Assembly (NCBI GenBank): GCA_947472705.1
Contig: CANJDA010000091.1
Coordinates: forward strand, 1 to 8,635
Reading direction: 5' to 3'
DNA: 8,635 bases
Source: Flavobacteriaceae bacterium
GTDB lineage: Bacteria; Bacteroidota; Bacteroidia; Flavobacteriales; Flavobacteriaceae
The position numbers and the translations under genes are program-made. This document shows, piece after piece, positions 5,569 through 8,635 of this stretch (position 1 is the first letter of the stretch; every line of letters starts with the position of its first letter). The notes under the pieces were generated by a model. The model saw nothing but the letters and a program-made list of their open reading frames with translations. It had not been told where the DNA came from and did no database searches.

Positions 5569-6819
5569 TTAAAATTGTAGATAAAGCAAAGTTCCCGCAG
5601 CAATAGTCATTATTATCAAAGCGGTAAAACCTAAAATATTAGACAATCTGCTGTTGGTAAAACTACCCATAACCCTTTTATTGTTAGAAATATGCAAAAT
5701 AATTGCTATCAATACTGGTGCGGTTAATCCGTATAAAATGGCCGTATAAATCAACGCTTTCACAGGGGAAATACCAATATAATTTAAAGAAAGTCCCAAT
5801 AACAATGAGATGGCCATCACTATATAAAACGCTTTGGCTTCATGGAATTTTTTATCAAGGCCTTGCTCCCACCCAAAGGTTTCTGTAATGATATAAGACA
5901 ACGAACCGCTCAGTACTGGTATGGCTAAAAGTCCGGTGCCAATAACACCAATAGCAAATAACAAGTAGGCAAAGTCTCCAGCCAACGGTTTTAAAGCTGC
6001 CGCTGCTTGTTCTACGGTGTCAATTTGGTGAATACCTCCTTTAAACAAAACCGTTCCTGTCGTCAAGATGATAAAAAACATCACCACTCCCGAGAACGAC
6101 ATGCCAAAATCAACGTCCTGTTTCATATCGTTGATGATCTTTTTATTCACTATCAAATGGCGCTTTTTGTGTCCCATTTCTTCCACCTCCATTGAGGCCT
6201 GCCAAAAGAACAAGTAAGGTGAGATTGTTGTCCCTAATATCCCCACCAATACCGCCACAAATTCTTTATTGAATTGAATAGAGGGAATAAAAGTATTCTT
6301 GGCAATATCCAGCCAATCTTGTTTGTATAAAAAAGGTACTATTAAATATACCAGCAGTACTATACAAAGGTATTTGAGCGTAGCGGCTATTTTTTGATAG
6401 GGCAAATAAATAATTAAAAACAACAGGATAATGGTAAAGAGTACACTAAAATAAGTGGCTTCAATTTTTGGGAAAAGTAAATTGCCTACTGCCCCCATCC
6501 CAGCAATATCGGCACCAATATTCATTACAATAGCCGGGAAACTAAAGACGAGCATTAAGTAGAGAATCGGTTTAGGATAATGTGCTTTTAAAGCCCCCGT
6601 TAACCCTTGTGAAGTCACCAGCCCTATCTTAGCACACATTTGCTGTATTGCAGCCATCAATGGAAACGCAATCAAAGCTGTCCACAAAGTAGATAAACCA
6701 TAGGCTACACCTGCTTGTGAATAGGTGGCAATACCAGACGGATCATCATCACTAGCACCGGTAATTAAACCAGGGCCCAGTACTTTCCAAAATCGGATAA
6801 ACTTATTGGATCGTTTCAC
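5569..6819 (-). CDS. Nramp-family divalent metal transporter with atypical metal-site motifs
   Basis: A 416-aa inner-membrane protein with about eleven hydrophobic segments and the LeuT-like Nramp layout. The opening GPGLITGAS (15-23) and the helix-1 break DDDPSGIATYSQAG (24-37) identify the family (SLC11/MntH). In canonical Mn/Fe transporters helix 1 carries DPGN and helix 6 carries MPH. Here they read DPSG (26-29) and SPY (200-202, in GTTISPYLFFWQAS), so the metal-binding Asn and Met are lost while the Asp is kept. That makes Mn2+ or Fe2+ specificity unsafe to assume, so I give no mntH symbol; members of this divergent branch may carry Mg2+ or other hard ions. Translation starts at GTG: no in-frame ATG lies nearby upstream and the next internal Met (residue 55) would remove helix 1. 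It has its own spacer on both sides. Confidence 0.93.
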   Translation of the reverse strand: MKRSNKFIRFWKVLGPGLITGASDDDPSGIATYSQAGVAYGLSTLWTALIAFPLMAAIQQMCAKIGLVTSQGLTGALKAHYPKPILYLMLVFSFPAIVMNIGADIAGMGAVGNLLFPKIEATYFSVLFTIILLFLIIYLPYQKIAATLKYLCIVLLVYLIVPFLYKQDWLDIAKNTFIPSIQFNKEFVAVLVGILGTTISPYLFFWQASMEVEEMGHKKRHLIVNKKIINDMKQDVDFGMSFSGVVMFFIILTTGTVLFKGGIHQIDTVEQAAAALKPLAGDFAYLLFAIGVIGTGLLAIPVLSGSLSYIITETFGWEQGLDKKFHEAKAFYIVMAISLLLGLSLNYIGISPVKALIYTAILYGLTAPVLIAIILHISNNKRVMGSFTNSRLSNILGFTALIIMTIAAGTLLYLQF

Positions 6820-6835
6820 TGAAATGAATTTAGGG

Positions 6836-6843
6836 CTAATTTA
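6836..6843 (-). promoter_or_regulatory. Possible -7 element for the Nramp-family gene
   Basis: The minus strand reads TAAATTAG, one mismatch from TAnnTTTG, 16 nt before the GTG start. It is the same octamer as at 2119-2126. Confidence 0.35.
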
Positions 6844-6851
6844 CAACTATT

Positions 6852-6872
6852 GTTTCAACTTTCTTCTGAAAC
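6852..6872 (-). promoter_or_regulatory. Inverted repeat just upstream of the Nramp promoter
   Basis: GTTTCA (6852-6857) and TGAAAC (6867-6872) form a 6-bp inverted repeat around 9 nt. It sits 8 bp upstream of the putative -7 element, roughly where a -33 element would be, and 20 nt after the stop of the preceding gene. It could be a repressor site or a weak 3'-end hairpin (no T-tract). Low information content. Confidence 0.3.
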
Positions 6873-6892
6873 CTTTCAGCGATGGTAGCTAT

Positions 6893-7495
6893 TTATTTTA
6901 CAAACCTTTTCATTTGAATTGTTAAGCTTTTGGCTAGCTTTTCATAAGCACCTGCAATTCGCTCGCCCTGACTAAAGTCAAATTGGCCTTGCTCTATTCC
7001 TATCGATTTGTCAAATAGTATAGACAACAACACCTTATCAGGATGTTCGGTTTCAAAAAAAGTTATCACTGCACTAATCTTTGCTGGCTCTGCCACCGCT
7101 ACAGCACTATAGCCTGGGTATATCCATGTGGTTTTTACGTTCATCGTATACTTAGCCTCAACGTCTTTGCTAATTTTTACCTCTCCTTTATCAAAACGTC
7201 TGTTAAAATAATTGATAAACTTAAGCTCATAATATTTTTCTCTATCGCCATACCAGTCTTGTTTAAACTTTTCCGCCTCGCCTTCTTTGTTTTTTCGTTT
7301 ATCCATTTTTTCATTCAGAAAGGCTTCTTCAGTATCAAATCCTTGTACATTTTGACCCTTGTAATCAAACGTTACTTTATACGCTGGGATTCCGGCCAAA
7401 CTTTCTAAACTACCCGAGAGGATGGTGTATCGTTGGGCAGAAACTAGGGTAATTACAAGTAAGAATAAAAGAGTAAAAGACTTTTTTGGGTTCAT
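6893..7495 (-). CDS. Exported protein of unknown function
   Basis: A 200-aa protein with a clear Sec signal peptide: basic n-region NPKK, hydrophobic core 7-18, and cleavage after VSA (20) so the mature protein starts at Q21. There is no lipobox Cys, so it should be soluble in the periplasm or secreted. The mature part is rich in Lys, Glu and aromatic residues. It has a charged central helix (about 57-90, from FLNEKMDKRKNKEGE into KFKQDWYGDREKYYELKF), two beta-like stretches (KTTWIYPGYSAVAV, then ISAVITFFETEHPDKVLLSILFD), and a final helix GERIAGAYEKLAKSLTIQMKRF. I do not recognise the family. An in-frame ATG at 7519 would add eight residues ahead of the lysines, but it lies about 6 nt from the expected transcription start; the start at 7495 gives a standard signal peptide and is preferred. 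Transcribed from the box at 7532-7539. Confidence 0.85.
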   Translation of the reverse strand: MNPKKSFTLLFLLVITLVSAQRYTILSGSLESLAGIPAYKVTFDYKGQNVQGFDTEEAFLNEKMDKRKNKEGEAEKFKQDWYGDREKYYELKFINYFNRRFDKGEVKISKDVEAKYTMNVKTTWIYPGYSAVAVAEPAKISAVITFFETEHPDKVLLSILFDKSIGIEQGQFDFSQGERIAGAYEKLAKSLTIQMKRFVK

Positions 7496-7531
7496 TTTAA
7501 AAGGTATATGGTTTGCCAATTATATAAAAAT

Positions 7532-7539
7532 CAAAAATA
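7532..7539 (-). promoter_or_regulatory. -7 promoter element for the exported-protein gene
   Basis: The minus strand reads TATTTTTG, a perfect TAnnTTTG, in the 62-nt gap after the DUF1697 stop. The leader to the ATG at 7495 would be about 30 nt. This position argues against the longer start at 7519. Confidence 0.55.
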
Positions 7540-7557
7540 GAGATTCCTTTTCATAAT

Positions 7558-8106
7558 CTAGTTTCTGTCTTGAAACATTTTCAACAAAGTATTTACTGTA
7601 TTCCAGTTGCGCGTGGTAGACGTTACGTTCATACTTTTCTCTATCCATTTGTTGTCGAGTTTGGTCTTGGCTGGAGAAATATCGTATTTTAAATAAATGC
7701 GCTTGCCATCCAACTGAATTTCATCGGGTTTGATAAAGTTTAAATTGAGTTGCGTAATCATGTTATTGGGCAGTACCGAAGAAATAAAAGACACATACAG
7801 TTTTTTCAAATCTACACCTTCATCATTCAAGAAATCGTTTCTATCCAAACAGGCTTGCAAGTCTTCCTGACCAATGACAATAACGGGTACATCGTGCCCA
7901 AACTGTTTAAAAATTTCCTGCTTGATGTCAAAACCAACCTTAGCGGGGTTCTCTTCCTCGGTATCAACAAATACATTCCCCGACTGTATATAGGTCACCA
8001 CATTGGTAAACCCAATACCTTCTAGTGCTTTTTTCAAAGCCACCATATTAATCATTTTATGTCCCGAAACGTTGATGCCGCGAAGAAGGGCTAAGTGGGT
8101 GTACAT
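7558..8106 (-). CDS. DUF1697 family protein
   Basis: A 182-aa cytosolic protein of the DUF1697 family, widespread in bacteria and without an established biochemical role. The hallmark N-terminal block is present: LLRGINVSGHKMI (7-19) followed by the helix ALKKALEGIGF (23-33) and TYIQSGNVFV (38-47). A helix around 58-70 and the strand VPVIVI follow. The C-terminal signature TTRNWNTV (164-171) is also present. Length matches the family. No signal peptide or membrane segment. The ATG gives the standard MYTHLALLRG opening and lies in a 76-nt spacer divergent from rlmD. No terminator follows; the next gene has its own promoter box in the gap. Confidence 0.95.
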   Translation of the reverse strand: MYTHLALLRGINVSGHKMINMVALKKALEGIGFTNVVTYIQSGNVFVDTEEENPAKVGFDIKQEIFKQFGHDVPVIVIGQEDLQACLDRNDFLNDEGVDLKKLYVSFISSVLPNNMITQLNLNFIKPDEIQLDGKRIYLKYDISPAKTKLDNKWIEKSMNVTSTTRNWNTVNTLLKMFQDRN

Positions 8107-8121
8107 TATTTAAAATTTCCA

Positions 8122-8129
8122 CTAAATTA
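8122..8129 (-). promoter_or_regulatory. Possible -7 element for the DUF1697 gene
   Basis: The minus strand reads TAATTTAG, one base from TAnnTTTG, 15 nt before the ATG, in a very AT-rich spacer. Its promoter and the rlmD promoter are back to back with about 40 bp between them. Confidence 0.3.
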
Positions 8130-8170
8130 TATTTTTTTCTTAAATCACTATCCTATTTTCCTCAATAGTT

Positions 8171-8178
8171 TATTTTTG
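8171..8178 (+). promoter_or_regulatory. -7 promoter element of rlmD, abutting the start codon
   Basis: TATTTTTG matches TAnnTTTG perfectly and ends only 4 nt before the ATG at 8183. Since transcription in Bacteroidota starts a few bases after this element, the mRNA would begin at or within a base or two of the ATG. Confidence 0.6.
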
Positions 8179-8182
8179 CGCC

Positions 8183-8635
8183 ATGGGAAGAAAAGTAACC
8201 AACAAAATCATTTTTGAAAACATTACGGTTTTAGATGCTGGTGCCAAAGGTGTATCAGTAGCAAAAGCCCCCGAGGGACAAGTAATTTTTATCCCCAACG
8301 TTGTACCTGGCGATGTGGTAGATGTGCAAACTCTCAAAAAACGCAAAGCCTATTTTGAAGGCAAAGCCATCAAATTTCATGCGTATTCCGAGCATCGTGT
8401 GGAGCCCGTTTGCCAACACTTTGGAGCTTGTGGTGGTTGCAAATGGCAGAACATGAAGTATGAGCAACAGTTGTTTTATAAAAATCAGGAAGTTTTTAAC
8501 AACCTGAAACGTATCGGTAAAATTGAATTGCCTGCCTTTGAACCGATACTAGGTTCTGCCAAGCAATTCTTTTACAGAAACAAAATGGAGTTTGGTTTTT
8601 CAGACACCCGTTGGATGACCGATTCAGAGATTCAA
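8183..8635 (+). CDS. rlmD: 23S rRNA (uracil-5-)-methyltransferase, RlmD/RumA type (3' partial)
   Basis: The first 151 codons of an S-adenosylmethionine-dependent RNA m5U methyltransferase of the TrmA/RumA family; the frame is open to the window edge, so the catalytic domain is not seen. Residues 9-65 form a TRAM RNA-binding domain (ENITVLDAGAKGVSVAK, then VIFIPNVVPGDVVDV). Next come three cysteines of the iron-sulfur motif, C77, C83 and C86 in CQHFGACGGC, which hold a [4Fe-4S] cluster in E. coli RumA with a fourth Cys further on. KWQNMKYEQQLFYK and FFYRNKMEFGF (about 137-147) continue the family pattern. The E. coli homologue methylates U1939 of 23S rRNA; related enzymes act on U747, so the exact site is not certain from this fragment. 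ATG chosen from the MGRK opening; the next in-frame Met is residue 91. Confidence 0.92.
   Translation, partial: MGRKVTNKIIFENITVLDAGAKGVSVAKAPEGQVIFIPNVVPGDVVDVQTLKKRKAYFEGKAIKFHAYSEHRVEPVCQHFGACGGCKWQNMKYEQQLFYKNQEVFNNLKRIGKIELPAFEPILGSAKQFFYRNKMEFGFSDTRWMTDSEIQ

Noticed and set aside
7043..7408. Plus-strand 121-aa open frame inside the exported-protein gene
   Set aside because: It lies wholly antisense to a gene with a good signal peptide. Its hydrophobic look comes from the complement of Lys/Glu codons.
8255..8467. Minus-strand 70-aa open frame at the window end
   Set aside because: It is antisense to the clear TRAM and iron-sulfur region of rlmD.
1..8635. CRISPR array, tRNA, transposon or prophage content
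   Set aside because: No spaced direct repeats, no cloverleaf-like segments, no transposase or integrase frames, and base use is even across the genes.

Overview
The window looks like ordinary core chromosome of a Bacteroidota bacterium, most likely a Flavobacterium or close relative in Flavobacteriaceae. Four things point there. The DNA is AT-rich. Several starts are preceded by the Bacteroidota -7 promoter element TAnnTTTG, with A-rich leaders and no clear Shine-Dalgarno. The gene content is typical (short-form RNase Z with a small STAS-like partner, a compact Smr protein, a DUF5362-type membrane protein, an ornithine aminotransferase). The exported proteins are predicted to be cleaved just before Gln.

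Layout. Positions 1-846 hold pdxH (minus) with a strong 3' terminator, a promoter, and a structured intergenic hairpin on its upstream side. Positions 847-2092 hold a minus-strand pair: a STAS-like protein followed 4 nt later by rnz. Positions 2093-2388 are a regulatory spacer that drives a plus-strand gene (2389-2751) for a small Thr-rich exported protein of unknown function. That gene converges on the minus-strand pair 71-aa membrane protein / Smr protein (2834-3569) and shares a bidirectional terminator with it. Positions 3644-5406 hold rocD followed 29 nt later by a DUF5362-like membrane protein, ending in another terminator. Positions 5569-6819 hold an atypical Nramp-family transporter with a GTG start. 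Positions 6893-7495 hold an unknown exported protein, and 7558-8106 a DUF1697 protein. From 8183 a plus-strand rlmD-type rRNA methyltransferase runs off the end of the window, divergent from DUF1697.

The genes do not form one pathway. They are short independent units: PLP salvage, tRNA 3' processing, ornithine catabolism/arginine-proline metabolism, metal transport, rRNA modification, and several unknown envelope proteins. I see no phage, transposon, CRISPR array, tRNA or rRNA. The items most worth a second look are the changed metal-binding motifs of the Nramp-family protein, the small Thr-rich exported protein with its palindrome-bearing upstream region, the hairpin between rnz and pdxH (which resembles a dispersed flavobacterial repeat), the rocD leader hairpin, and a probably leaderless rlmD mRNA. 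I found no clear evidence of an undescribed multi-gene system.
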